Below, piece by piece: positions 45,278-54,395 of a DNA stretch of 64,000 nt (positions are counted from its first letter, which is position 1; every line of letters begins with the position of its first letter). Under the pieces are notes generated by a model. The model was given only the letters and a program-made list of their open reading frames with translations. It was not told where the DNA came from and searched no databases. The DNA comes from Streptomyces zagrosensis (GTDB taxonomy: Bacteria > Actinomycetota > Actinomycetes > Streptomycetales > Streptomycetaceae), in the NCBI RefSeq assembly GCF_014203645.1, contig NZ_JACHJL010000004.1, positions 124,001 to 188,000 of the forward strand. The letters are read 5' to 3'. The position numbers and the translations under genes were made by a program.

Positions 45278-46105
45278 CTAGCTTCGGCCGCGGATCATCG
45301 ACATCAGCAGCCCATGGGTTTCGGCGTCGGCAGCCACGACAAGTCCGCGGCTCGCCTGTCCGAGCGGGGTGCCGTCGATCCCGGTGACCAGACAGCCGGC
45401 GGCCCGACACAACGCGATGCCGGCGGCGAAGTGCACGCTCCCCGACAGATCCCCGCCATCAGTGACGTAAGCGGCGCGCTTGCCCGCGGCGACCCAGGCC
45501 AGTGCCAGCGTCGTGGACACAACTCGCGGCCGGAAGCGCTCGACGAACCGGGGGTGGGCCAGTAGATCCACGCTCCGAAAGCCGGGCGCGCTCGGGAATG
45601 GCGGGTCCAGGTTGACGTCCACCAGTTGGGTGACGGGTGTGGGCACCAGCCGCGTATCGGCCTCGCCCTGCCGCACCCAGGCGGTGGCGCCATCGGTGCA
45701 AAAGACATCGCCACTGAACGGGTCGGCCACGGCTGCCGCCCCGTCGCGCAGTGCCACGTTGACAGCCACCAACATGTTGCCGACCGCATAGTTCAGCGTG
45801 CCGCACAGGGGATCTACCAGCCACTGACGCGCAGCCTCGGCGGCGCCTTGCTGCCCGCTCTCCTCGCCGAGCACCGCATCATCAGGCCGGGCGGCACGGA
45901 TGACACCGAGGATCGCGTTCTCGGCCTCGATGTCGGCGGCGGTGGCGAAGTCCCCGGCGCCCTTGTCGATACGGGGGAGCCGCTGGCCGTACATGGTGTG
46001 CACGATGTTCGCGCCGGCGCGTACCGCAGCTATCGCCACTTCAGCATCGTCTAGGCCCGCGTATGAGTTGCTCACGTCGCGCAGGATATCGGCGGCGAAA
46101 CCCAT
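45278..46105 (-). CDS. Inositol-monophosphatase-like protein with altered metal site
   Basis: A 275-residue IMPase-fold protein. GEESG gives Glu81-Glu82, but the DPxDGT motif reads D98-P-L-C-G-T103, with Cys for the second metal-binding Asp. The late WDxAA motif is replaced by SVHFAAG. Phosphatase activity by the standard two- or three-metal mechanism is therefore doubtful. I recall DPLCGT in other Streptomyces proteins, so it is probably a stable subfamily. ATG 46105 has no strong ribosome site. Confidence 0.8.
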   Translation of the reverse strand: MGFAADILRDVSNSYAGLDDAEVAIAAVRAGANIVHTMYGQRLPRIDKGAGDFATAADIEAENAILGVIRAARPDDAVLGEESGQQGAAEAARQWLVDPLCGTLNYAVGNMLVAVNVALRDGAAAVADPFSGDVFCTDGATAWVRQGEADTRLVPTPVTQLVDVNLDPPFPSAPGFRSVDLLAHPRFVERFRPRVVSTTLALAWVAAGKRAAYVTDGGDLSGSVHFAAGIALCRAAGCLVTGIDGTPLGQASRGLVVAADAETHGLLMSMIRGRS

Positions 46106-46263
46106 GGCCAGGCCCCCGCGCTCCCCTGCCCCCTGCCCCCTGCTGCCCGGGGAACAGCGCGCAGAAGCCGTGTCCCGCCGGTCGGCGGCCTAGCTCAGCG
46201 AAGGGAGCAGGGTGCCTTCTCGGCGCTTGGCCATGGTTCGGGGCTCGCGGATCGCGGATCGCA

Positions 46264-46296
46264 GCTCACGGCTCACGGCTCACGGCTCACGGCTCA
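46264..46296. repeat. 7-bp tandem repeat GCTCACG
   Basis: Four perfect GCTCACG units and a partial fifth lie in the intergenic space between the IMPase-like and RidA genes. Confidence 0.7.
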
Positions 46297-46448
46297 ACAC
46301 CCTGGGCGACGTGAAGTCGCACTGGAATAGGCATCTGACCTGCCTCAGCCGTCCCTACCGCCTGACGTCGATATCCAACGGCGCGCGCAGCGGACGTGGA
46401 CCGCTGGTCTTCGGGAATGCGCGATACCGTGCGTATGTTCGAGGAGAC

Positions 46449-46853
46449 ATGACGTCCGATCAGCGCACCATCACCAATCCCGCCGCTCTCCATGACCCGA
46501 CACCGTTCGGCTACAGCCACGCCGTCTCGGCGCCCGGCGAACTTGTCTTCATCGGCGGCCAGTACGCCTCTGACGCCACCGGCACCCCCGTGCCCGGCGA
46601 CTTCGCGACCCAGGTAGACCTGGCCTTTGACCGGCTGCGGTCGGCGTTGGAGGGGGTCGGCCTCGGATATGAGCACGTGGTCCGCCTTGGCACCTTCATC
46701 GTCGATCACGACCTCGACAAGCTGGGAGTCCTCGGCAAGGCACTGCACGCCCGCTTTGGTGACCGGCTGCCGACCCAGACGCTGAGCGGCGTCGCCTCGC
46801 TCGCGCTGCCGGGGATGTTGTTCGAAGTGGATGCGGTGGCGGTTCGGCCCTAA
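46449..46853 (+). CDS. RidA-family protein
   Basis: A 134-residue YjgF/RidA-fold protein: YSHAVSAPGELVFIGGQYASDATG, FATQVDLAFDRLRSALEGVG, VRLGTFIVDHD and LPGMLFEVDAVAV. RidA proteins hydrolyse reactive enamine/imine intermediates. The conserved active-site Arg position near the C terminus is not evident (SLALPGMLFEVDA lacks the usual R-x-L-P-x-G-x2-VE pattern), so it belongs to a divergent branch. ATG 46449 has GAGGAG upstream. Confidence 0.85.
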   Translation: MTSDQRTITNPAALHDPTPFGYSHAVSAPGELVFIGGQYASDATGTPVPGDFATQVDLAFDRLRSALEGVGLGYEHVVRLGTFIVDHDLDKLGVLGKALHARFGDRLPTQTLSGVASLALPGMLFEVDAVAVRP

Positions 46854-47132
46854 CGGGCCACCGCGCGTACAGCACCTGCCCGAGCCTCGGTACGGGGCGC
46901 CCCGGCCACCGCGATCCGCGGCGCGCCGGGGCGCTGGGCCGGGGCGGGTGCGGAACGGCGTCTGCGGTGAGCGATCTGGCCCACCTCGCCAGCGGCTTGC
47001 TCTCGCGCCTGCTCCAACGTCGTCAAGCGGTCTGAGCAGCCGGGCTGGGTGGAGCGTTCGCCCAACCCCGTGCGTGCGGTGCGGCAATTTGTGCTCGACC
47101 CGCTCAACGCCACCGACCAACTACTGTCCCGA

Positions 47133-47499
47133 GTCGTTACTTCGCGTGCAGTATGCGGCGAGGGTTTCGAGGATCTCGCCGGCGGCACCTGGTCCAGCGT
47201 CCGGGCGACCAGGCTCTCGACCCGTTCATCCGTGATCTTCCGAGGAGCCCCGAACGCGGCTTGTCCACCCAGCCCTCCATGCGGTCGGCCACGAACCACG
47301 ACCGCCATGTGCGTACGGTCTCCCGCGAGATCCCTAGATCCTCCGCCACCTCAGCGTTCGACCGGCCCTCCGCACACATCAGCACAGACCTCGACCGCAA
47401 CACCAGCGCCTGAGACACCGTCTACCTGCACAAACAGTCCCGCAGCACCCTGCGTTCGTGATCGGACGACTCCACCACCAGCGGCCTCGGACCAGGCAT
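47133..47499 (-). pseudogene. IS630-family transposase, N-terminal remnant
   Basis: From ATG 47499 the frame reads PGPRPLVVESSDHERRVLRD and meets TAG, then SQALVLRSRSVLMCAEGRSNAEVAEDLGISRETVRTWRSWF, an IS630 helix-turn-helix. APRKITDERVESLVARTLDQVPP continues in another frame and then breaks off. The DDE catalytic domain is absent. Bases 46854-47132 contain no recognised gene. Confidence 0.75.
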
Positions 47500-47541
47500 C
47501 ACCCCACCCTGCAACCGCAAGTGATCTTCCGACTCACGACA

Positions 47542-48003
47542 CTAGGCGGGTGCTACGGGCTTCAGAACGACGCCTTTGAGGGCTTCGGCGACCCGTGGAG
47601 CGAAGTCCGCATACCTCACCCAGACGTACCAGTTACCCGCCGCGACGATGGTGTGGTTGTACGGCGCTTCGCGTCTGCCCGCGATGGAGTCACCCATGTC
47701 GTTCCGGCTGAATCTGTGCGGATCGAGTACGTGGATCTCGTTCTCGACCTTCACTCCCTCTATCTCGGTTACACAGTCCAACCCGGAGCCGAAGTTCGCC
47801 CGTGCGCGACGCAGCAGCTCACACTCCAGGCCGGCCGCGCCCATGGCCTTCATCACGGCATCGGCGGTCTTGTACGTGGGGAGCGCGGGAACGTTACTGG
47901 GCATCGGGCTCAGCGCGCGCGAAGCGTCGTCCTTCGTCGGCCCGCATGCCGCCAGGGTGGCGACGAGCGCGAGGGTGACGGCGGTAACGCTGGTCTTGTT
48001 CAT
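47542..48003 (-). CDS. Lipoprotein, last gene of a WXG-like operon
   Basis: A 153-residue precursor with a lipobox: the signal peptide ends LVATLAAC-GPTKDD. The mature domain has two further Cys (GLECELL, GLDCVTE), which may form a disulfide. ATG 48003 begins 4 nt after the upstream stop, indicating coupling. It is encoded after two WXG-like genes, so it may accompany an ESX-type or membrane complex. The family is not recognised. Confidence 0.75.
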   Translation of the reverse strand: MNKTSVTAVTLALVATLAACGPTKDDASRALSPMPSNVPALPTYKTADAVMKAMGAAGLECELLRRARANFGSGLDCVTEIEGVKVENEIHVLDPHRFSRNDMGDSIAGRREAPYNHTIVAAGNWYVWVRYADFAPRVAEALKGVVLKPVAPA

Positions 48004-48007
48004 TGGG

Positions 48008-48932
48008 TCAGCCGTTCGACGGCGGAGTCGGCGGTGGCCCCGGGCTAGGTGACGGCGTCCCAGGTTCGGGGTCATCATTGCCGGTTCCTGTGGTGGGACC
48101 GCCTGCCGCGTAGATCGGTTCGATCGACACGTGATGCCCGGCAGGTGTGTTCGTCTCAAGTTGATGCATTGCCTTGGCGCGCTGCTCGTCGCTCAGCGCC
48201 TCCCAGGCCATCGCGTCCTCCAGGTGAGGCTGTAGCTTGTCCCAGTTTTCACCGCGGGCCCTGATGTGCCCTCCCCGGTCCCCCGACTCATCGCCTTGCT
48301 GCTCGTTCTTCTCGCGTACGTCTGGGGTGTCAGCTGCATAGAGGGTGAACAGCTGCTTGTCGGTGTCGGCACCGTACGGCTGTTCGCTGAGCTGTTTCAA
48401 GTGGTAAGCGCTCAGCCGGATATTCTCATTGGGATTCTCTTCGATGTACTTCGTCAGCTCCGAGTCACCGAGGTCGCCCAGATAAGTACCATCAGCGAGC
48501 GTGAAGCTCGCCTTGTTGTTCTCGATGACGCCCCTGGCCGTCTCCAGTTTCACGTGCGTGATGCCGAGCGACGGTCTTCCCTAGTCTGACCCGCCCGCTG
48601 TCATCGACCTTCAGCTCATGAGTGCGGGCGTAATCGAGAGCACTCGTGAGATCCCGCTGCGCGGCGCCGATGGCATCGGCAAGGTCGTCGTACACCGTGA
48701 CCACGGCGCGCAAGGCGAGAGCAGCCGCGTCATAGTCGTCTGCATGCTTGACGAAGCGCGTACGAGCGGCGCTTCCGGTATCTCCCACCCAACACTGCCG
48801 CAGGGTCGCCGCTACCTCGTCTCGGGTGAAGGAGCCGATGCCTTCGCATTGCTTCACGGCTGCTACCGCGTCATCAGCAGCGGCACGCCATGTGGCGGCC
48901 TTGGCGCTTTTCAGTTCGCTGACGGAAACCAT
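48008..48932 (-). pseudogene. WXG100-like protein gene with a frameshift
   Basis: ATG 48932 overlaps the upstream stop (TGATG). The first 125 residues are helical with W48-V-G50, a WXG motif, and VYDDLADAIGAAQRDLTSALDYAR. After KVDDSGRVRL the frame turns to HHARETGDGQ and stops at 48492. LGITHVKLETARGVIENNK continues in the frame that ends at 48008, so an indel lies at about 48570-48592. The second part ends in a Pro/Gly/Ser tail. GTG 48553 could alternatively start a separate protein of 181 residues. Confidence 0.65.
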
Positions 48933-49357
48933 CAGGCATCCTCCAGCCAGTCGGCCTGAGCCCGGAGGCGCTGCGCTACGGAGACGTCGTCGCTAATTTG
49001 CTTGTCCATCGCTTTTGTCAGCGCGGCGGCTGCGTCCTCCACCACATCGCTGAGACCACGCAACCGCTTCTGCCAGGCGGAGACACACGCATTGCTCGCG
49101 GGGCCGGCGGCCCATCCGGAGTGGATTTTCCCTGCCGCCGCCGCGTCGTCCAGTTTCGATTTCTCTTTCGCGTCGGCATTCGCCAGTTGAATTTCCGATG
49201 CCTTGGTCCGTATGGGCCCGTCCGTAAGACCCAGGTCCACGCCGGCAGGGTGCAACCCTTCCGTGGCGCTTTGCTCGGTGGATGCGAGTCGCATCAACGG
49301 GGCGTGGTGCTGAACAGCATCAGCCTTGAATTGAGCCCACTCCGCCTCGAATGACAT
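48932..49357 (-). CDS. ESX/WXG-like helical protein
   Basis: A 141-residue, mainly helical, soluble protein without a signal peptide: SFEAEWAQFKADAV at the start, GWAAGPASNACVSAWQKRLRGLSDVVEDAAAAL later. It is encoded directly before the WXG gene and overlaps it (TGATG), the arrangement of paired ESX-type substrates. ATG 49357 has AAGGGGGAG upstream. The family call is by context and helical pattern only. Confidence 0.65.
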   Translation of the reverse strand: MSFEAEWAQFKADAVQHHAPLMRLASTEQSATEGLHPAGVDLGLTDGPIRTKASEIQLANADAKEKSKLDDAAAAGKIHSGWAAGPASNACVSAWQKRLRGLSDVVEDAAAALTKAMDKQISDDVSVAQRLRAQADWLEDA

Positions 49358-49587
49358 GCTCCCCCTTGCATGGCACGAGCCACGATGAGAGCCACCAACC
49401 TACCCGCGCGGCCGGGAAGTCCAAGATGTTTTCTGGACAGCCTGGCAATCACCTTTCTGTCACACGAGTGAAGTGCACTGGGCGGCGGCGAGATTGCCTG
49501 TTGTCGCCAACCAGGCTGGGCCGGACCGTACGACCATCCACACCAGGGCCCCTCGCTCAGCCGTCCCGGCAGGACCGCCCGGACAAG

Positions 49588-49668
49588 TCAGTAGCGCAAG
49601 CGGTGACGCTGCGGTGGGCGCAGCGGCGGAGTTTGCGGCATGTCAGCTCGGCGAACCAGCGCTCGACC
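49588..49668 (-). pseudogene. IS630-family transposase, C-terminal remnant
   Basis: The minus strand reads TVERWFAELTCRKLRRCAHRSVTA, which matches the end region of IS630 transposases. It is too short to be functional. It cannot be the missing end of the fragment at 47133-47499, because their order is reversed. No other gene is recognised in 49358-49726. Confidence 0.6.
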
Positions 49669-49700
49669 GTGCCCGCCTCCGGTGCAGTGGAGGCGGGCAC
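49669..49700. terminator. 12-bp perfect hairpin after the MMPL gene
   Basis: GTGCCCGCCTCC (49669-49680), an 8-nt loop, then the exact inverse (49689-49700). It is 27 bases past the MMPL stop on the minus strand. Confidence 0.65.
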
Positions 49701-49726
49701 AGCGCGGGGGTGCGATCTCTGTGGGA

Positions 49727-51970
49727 TCAGACTCCCGTCGAGTCCTTCGCGTACGCGGACTCCGCTGCGGGCTCCGGCACGGCCGCGGGTGCGGGCGCCG
49801 GGGTGCCTTCGCTGAGGCCGAACCGCTCGTGGAGCTTCTTCAGGGGGCGGGGCGCGTACCAGGCCGAGCGGCCGAGTAGGCGCATCGCGGCAGGTACGAG
49901 GACGCCGCGGATGGCGATGGCGTCGATGAGGATGGCCAGCCCGCTGCCCAGGCCGAACATCTGCATGAAGCTGAGCTTGGCCGTCCCGAAGGCGAAGAAG
50001 CTCACCGCGAGCAGGACGGCTGCCGCGCTGACGATGCGTCCGGTGTGCCCGAGGCCGTTGACCACGGCCGATTCGTTGTCCTCGCCCTGATCGTGGAGTT
50101 CCTTGATCCGGCTGGTGACGAACACCTCGTAGTCCATCGAGAGGCCGAAGGCGATGCAGAACACCAGCACGGTCATCGATGTGTCCATCGGCTGCGCGGT
50201 GAAGCCGAACACGGAGGAGAGGTGACCGTCCTGGAACATCCAGGTCATGACGCCAAGGGCCGCACCCAGGCTGATCATGTTGAGGACCAGCGCACGCAGC
50301 GGTTGCACGATGCTGCCGGTGAACAGGAAGAGCAGCACGAAGGTGGTCACGGCGATCAGGCCAAGCGCGAGCGGGAGCCTGCTGCTGATGGAGTCCTTGG
50401 AGTCCACCAGTTCGGCGTCGGCCCCACCCACTAGGGGGTTCGATCGGTCGGGCGGGGTGGCCGCCCTGACCTCCTCGACCAGGGCTTGAGCCGCGTCCGA
50501 CTTCGGCTCCAAGGCACTCACCACGTTGATGCGCTGCGCGTCGGGACGGCCAAGGGCGGCGTTGCTGGGGCCGGCCGCTGCGGACTGGCCCTCGGTGTAG
50601 GTTCCCGTGCTGGCTTCGACGCGGGCAACGCCCTTGAGCTTGGACAGTTCGGCCGCGTACGAGCCCAAGGGGGTCTTGCTTACGGGCTTGTCGATGACCA
50701 CGTGCAGAGCTGCGGCGTCGTTGCCGTCGAAGTTCTTTTGTAGTGCAGCGGAGACCTGGCGGCTCTGCGCGTCATCGGGCAACACGCGCTCGTCCGGGGT
50801 GCCGAAGGTGAGGCCCAGCAGCGGGCTTGCGGCCACGAGCAGTACGGCGAGCACCGGCAGCGCGGTGAGCGCGGGCCGCCGCATGGCGGTGCGGGCCAGC
50901 CGTCCCCACATGGGCGCCCGGGCGTCGGAGCGCCCCGGCTTCGCCCACGGCAGCCGGCCCTTGTTGACCCGGTGCCCCAGGACGGCGAACAGGGCCGGCA
51001 TCACGAACAGGGTGCTGATGGCTGCGATGAGGACGACCCCGACGCCGGCGTAGCCGAACGAGCGCAGGAAGAACTGCGGGAACAGCATGAGTGCCGCGAG
51101 CGCGACCGCCACCGTGGCAGCGGAGAACGCGACCGTACGGCCCGCGGTGCGCACCGTGTGCCGCACGGCGTCGTCCACGCTCGCCCCGGTCGCGAGCTGC
51201 TCCCGGAACCGGCTGATCATCAGCAGGGCGTAGTCGATGCCAAGACCGAGGCCTAGAGCCGTGGTCAGGTTGGTCGCGAAGATGGAGACGTCGGTGGCGC
51301 TGCCGAGGAGATACAGCTCCGCGAACGTCCCCGCGATGGCGATGATGCCGATGACCAGCGGCAGCAGTGCGGCGACCAGGCTGCCGAAGACGACCAGGAG
51401 CAGCACGAGGGTCAGCGGTACGGCGATGGCTTCGGCCAGGAGGAGGTCCTTGCCGCTCTGTGTTGCCAAGTCGCTGTTGACCGCGGCGCCGCCGCCGGCG
51501 CGGACCGTGAGGTCGCCTTGGCGCGTGCCGGTGTAGTCGTCGATGATGCTCGTGGCGTTCTTTTCCCGCTCGGTGTCGTCGCCCTTCACATGGGCTAGCA
51601 CCATGGCGTTGGTGCCGTCCTTGGAGCGCAGGGCGGGGCTGCCCGTGTCCCAGTACGAGACCACGTTCTCAAGGTGTTGCTCTTTCTTGAGGTCGGCCAC
51701 CAGGGCTTGGCCGCTGTGCTTGGCCGCCGGGGCCTCGATGCGCCCTTCGGGGGCGCTGACGAGCAGGACCAGGTTCGTCTCTCCGCCGAACTTCTTGTCG
51801 ATGGCCTCCCCGGCTCGGGTGGACTGTGAGGTCGGGTCGTCGTAGCCGCCCCCTTGCAGCTTGCTGAATGCGCCGGCGCCTGCGATGCCCATGAGGGCCA
51901 CGGCCACGGCAGCGACGATGAGTACCAGCCGGGACCGGCGAATCGCCAGTTCGGCTATGCGGTCAAACAC
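49727..51970 (-). CDS. MMPL/RND-family transporter
   Basis: A 747-residue membrane protein with two repeats of one helix, a large extracytoplasmic loop and five or six helices, as in MMPL exporters. GLGLGIDYALLMISRFREQL and IAFGLSMDYEVFVTSRIKELHDQG are the two conserved GxxxDY segments whose Asp-Tyr pairs carry protons. GTG 51970 has AAAGGGAG upstream; the frame extends upstream to 52063 without support. A TetR gene lies divergently and probably represses it. Lipid or drug-like substrates are usual for the family. Confidence 0.9.
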   Translation of the reverse strand: MFDRIAELAIRRSRLVLIVAAVAVALMGIAGAGAFSKLQGGGYDDPTSQSTRAGEAIDKKFGGETNLVLLVSAPEGRIEAPAAKHSGQALVADLKKEQHLENVVSYWDTGSPALRSKDGTNAMVLAHVKGDDTEREKNATSIIDDYTGTRQGDLTVRAGGGAAVNSDLATQSGKDLLLAEAIAVPLTLVLLLVVFGSLVAALLPLVIGIIAIAGTFAELYLLGSATDVSIFATNLTTALGLGLGIDYALLMISRFREQLATGASVDDAVRHTVRTAGRTVAFSAATVAVALAALMLFPQFFLRSFGYAGVGVVLIAAISTLFVMPALFAVLGHRVNKGRLPWAKPGRSDARAPMWGRLARTAMRRPALTALPVLAVLLVAASPLLGLTFGTPDERVLPDDAQSRQVSAALQKNFDGNDAAALHVVIDKPVSKTPLGSYAAELSKLKGVARVEASTGTYTEGQSAAAGPSNAALGRPDAQRINVVSALEPKSDAAQALVEEVRAATPPDRSNPLVGGADAELVDSKDSISSRLPLALGLIAVTTFVLLFLFTGSIVQPLRALVLNMISLGAALGVMTWMFQDGHLSSVFGFTAQPMDTSMTVLVFCIAFGLSMDYEVFVTSRIKELHDQGEDNESAVVNGLGHTGRIVSAAAVLLAVSFFAFGTAKLSFMQMFGLGSGLAILIDAIAIRGVLVPAAMRLLGRSAWYAPRPLKKLHERFGLSEGTPAPAPAAVPEPAAESAYAKDSTGV

Positions 51971-52209
51971 GTACAATCTCCCTTTACTTCTACGGTGAAA
52001 ACGACGTGCAGCAGGCGGGGTTGAGCCATGGAGTGCCAGCGCAGCACTGCGCGTTGGCCCCACACCCCGTCAAGGACAGGTGCGGTGGTGCACTCTTCGT
52101 CGCCGGGAAATGACGTTAGTAAGGCAAGCAAAGATTTGGCAGTGTTAGATTTTCCTCACAGCTCATGACTTCCGCTGTCCCGCAGGGGCCATCGACGTAC
52201 GGTCGCCGC

Positions 52210-52998
52210 ATGCCCGTAGATGAAGACGTAACGGCCGTGCCCTCCCTGCGCCAGCGGCGTCGGGCCGCTGCCACCCAAGAGATCCTGGACGCCGCCGAGG
52301 CGCAGATCGTCGAACACGGGCCTTCGGCGCTGTCGTTGCGAGCGGTCGCGCGCAGCCTGGGTATGACGGTGCAGGCGCTCTACCACTACTTTCCGAATCG
52401 GGACGCCCTCGTTACAGCCCTCGTCGTCAAGACGTACGACGACTTGGCCGATGCGGTGCAGGCTGCCGTGGACGCCGCGGCCGACGACTCGGACCTACCG
52501 CGCTTAGTGGCCGCGGCCGAGAGCTACCGCCGATGGGCCATCGCCCACCCGGAGCGATTTCAGCTCATCTACGGGACGCCTTTGCGGTACTACTCGGCGC
52601 CCGCCGACGGCCCGACTACTCGGGCGGTCCGGCGGATGAGCGCGCTCTTTCAAAACGAGTTGTACGGCGGGCTCACCACGGCCCAACTCGCCGCGGCCAA
52701 CAGCCCTCCGCTGTCGCCCGCACTCCGAGCACATCTGGAGCATCTGCCACCGGACGGCATGGGAAACCTGCCACCCCCCGCGGTCTCTCTCCTGGTGAGC
52801 ATGTGGGGGCATATGCACGGCCTCGTCGTCCTGGAGGTGTTCGGGCACACCTCCTTCCTCGGCGACCATCAGGGCGAGGTCTTCCGGCTGGCGATGCACA
52901 CCATGCTGGAAGACCTCCACCACCGGATTCCGGCCGCCGAACCCCGCACAACGGCGCCGAGCAGCCTCCGGACGCAGAAACACGCCGCCTCCGGCTAA
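52210..52998 (+). CDS. TetR-family transcriptional regulator
   Basis: A 262-residue regulator: RRRAAATQEILDAAEAQIVEHGPSALSLRAVARSLGMTVQALYHYFPNRDALV is the TetR DNA-binding domain, and YRRWAIAHPERFQLIYGTPLRYY begins a TetR_C (WHG-type) ligand domain. The start is unclear: ATG 52210 fits the domain length and ATG 52165 adds 15 residues; neither has a good ribosome site. It is divergent from the MMPL gene and probably controls it. Confidence 0.9.
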   Translation: MPVDEDVTAVPSLRQRRRAAATQEILDAAEAQIVEHGPSALSLRAVARSLGMTVQALYHYFPNRDALVTALVVKTYDDLADAVQAAVDAAADDSDLPRLVAAAESYRRWAIAHPERFQLIYGTPLRYYSAPADGPTTRAVRRMSALFQNELYGGLTTAQLAAANSPPLSPALRAHLEHLPPDGMGNLPPPAVSLLVSMWGHMHGLVVLEVFGHTSFLGDHQGEVFRLAMHTMLEDLHHRIPAAEPRTTAPSSLRTQKHAASG

Positions 52999-53165
52999 CC
53001 ACCGGATGCGGCGCGAACTGCCCCTCACGTACGCCCAGCTGCGGCGCGCACCACTTCTGACGTGCCCGGACGTGGTGCGCACCGCTACTGGCACCCGCAC
53101 GGCCACGCTCCCCCGGCACCTGCCAGCGGTGGCGGTCAGGGCCGCCTCACCCCGAGGTCAGCGGG

Positions 53166-54395
53166 TCAGATGGCGTTCAAGGCAACCGTGGGGTGCAGGC
53201 GCGATGCCCGCACCGCCGGGTAGAGGCCGGCCAACACGCCGATGAGCAGCGTCGCCGCGAGGCCGCCCGCCAATGACCACGGGGGGATTACGGCCGTCCA
53301 GCCCTGCGCGAGGGCGAATCCGTACGTTGCCGCCGCGCCGAGCACGGCACCCGTCGCGCCGCCGATGGCCGACAACAGCAGCGATTCCGTGAGGAATTGC
53401 AGGCGAATGGCGTTTTTGGTGGCGCCGATCGCGCGGCGCAGGCCGATCTCCTGGCGGCGTTCCAACACCGAGATGACCATGGTGTTGGCCACGCCCACCC
53501 CGCCGACCAGCAGCGCCACCGCGCCCAGGCCGAGCATCAAGGTGGTCAGGCCCTTGTCGGTCGCCGCCTTTGCCGCGAGCGCGTCCGAGGGGCGGGAGAC
53601 CTTGGCGGAGCCTTCGGCGCCGGGGCTGACCGTGCGGGCCAAGACGGCGCGTACGTCCTCGACCGCCGCGTCCGCGGAGCGCTCGAAGATCATCGAGGGG
53701 TGGCCGTCGAAGCGGAAGTACCGTTCGGCCGCGGGAAAGCCGACCAGCGCCACGCAGTCCAGCGTGGGGACCAGTTCGACGGGCCCCAGGATGCCGATCA
53801 CGACGACGTACTCGTCATTCATCATGATCTTCCCGCCCGGTTCGGTGATGCCAAGGCGCTGTGCGGCGACCGAGCCAAGGACCGTGACGGGCAGCCGCTC
53901 GTTGCCCTCGTTCAGCCAGGTCCCCTTGGCCACGTGAGTGCCCAGGGCCGTCAGAAGGTCCGTGCGGGCCGCCTGGGTGGTGACGCCCGCCGTCCGTTCC
54001 TCGGGCACCACGTCGCTGCGGCGGATCTTGGCGTCCACGTTGCCGGTCGCCGTGGCGTGCTGAACGGGGCCGATGCGCTCGACCATCGCCACCGCCGACT
54101 TCGGCAGCCGCACCTCCTGGCCCAGCGCGTCCTTGCCCGCCTCGACGGTGAGGAGGTTGGTACCGAGACGGTCAAGCTGGGCCAGCAGATCCGACTTGCT
54201 GGACTGGGACAGGCCCACCACGGCGACCATCGTGGCGATCCCGATGGCGATGCCAAGGGCAGACAGGACGACGCGGGCGCGGCGGGCGCGCAGACCGACC
54301 GCGCCGAGGCCGAGGATGTCGCGCGGCGAGAGCCGGGAGGGCTTCAGTGGAGGCAGCCCGCCGGTGGGCGCCGACTGCCGCTTAGGGCGACTCAT
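53166..54395 (-). CDS. MacB-type ABC transporter permease
   Basis: A 409-residue permease with one N-terminal helix, a large extracytoplasmic MacB_PCD domain and three C-terminal helices. LSALGIAIGIATMVAVVGLSQSS and LERRQEIGLRRAIGATKNAIRLQFLTESLLLS are the characteristic FtsX/MacB segments. ATG 54395 overlaps the ATPase stop (ATGA). It is the last gene of a four-gene operon of lipoprotein, adaptor, ATPase and permease. It probably exports a peptide, antibiotic or envelope component. Confidence 0.92.
   Translation of the reverse strand: MSRPKRQSAPTGGLPPLKPSRLSPRDILGLGAVGLRARRARVVLSALGIAIGIATMVAVVGLSQSSKSDLLAQLDRLGTNLLTVEAGKDALGQEVRLPKSAVAMVERIGPVQHATATGNVDAKIRRSDVVPEERTAGVTTQAARTDLLTALGTHVAKGTWLNEGNERLPVTVLGSVAAQRLGITEPGGKIMMNDEYVVVIGILGPVELVPTLDCVALVGFPAAERYFRFDGHPSMIFERSADAAVEDVRAVLARTVSPGAEGSAKVSRPSDALAAKAATDKGLTTLMLGLGAVALLVGGVGVANTMVISVLERRQEIGLRRAIGATKNAIRLQFLTESLLLSAIGGATGAVLGAAATYGFALAQGWTAVIPPWSLAGGLAATLLIGVLAGLYPAVRASRLHPTVALNAI

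Noticed and set aside
46287..47120. 277-residue minus-strand frame over the RidA gene
   Set aside because: The plus strand encodes a clear RidA protein; the opposite frame lacks domain features.
47133..49668. One IS630 copy split by insertion of the WXG operon
   Set aside because: On the minus strand the N-terminal piece lies downstream of the C-terminal piece, so they cannot be the two ends of one interrupted gene without inversion.
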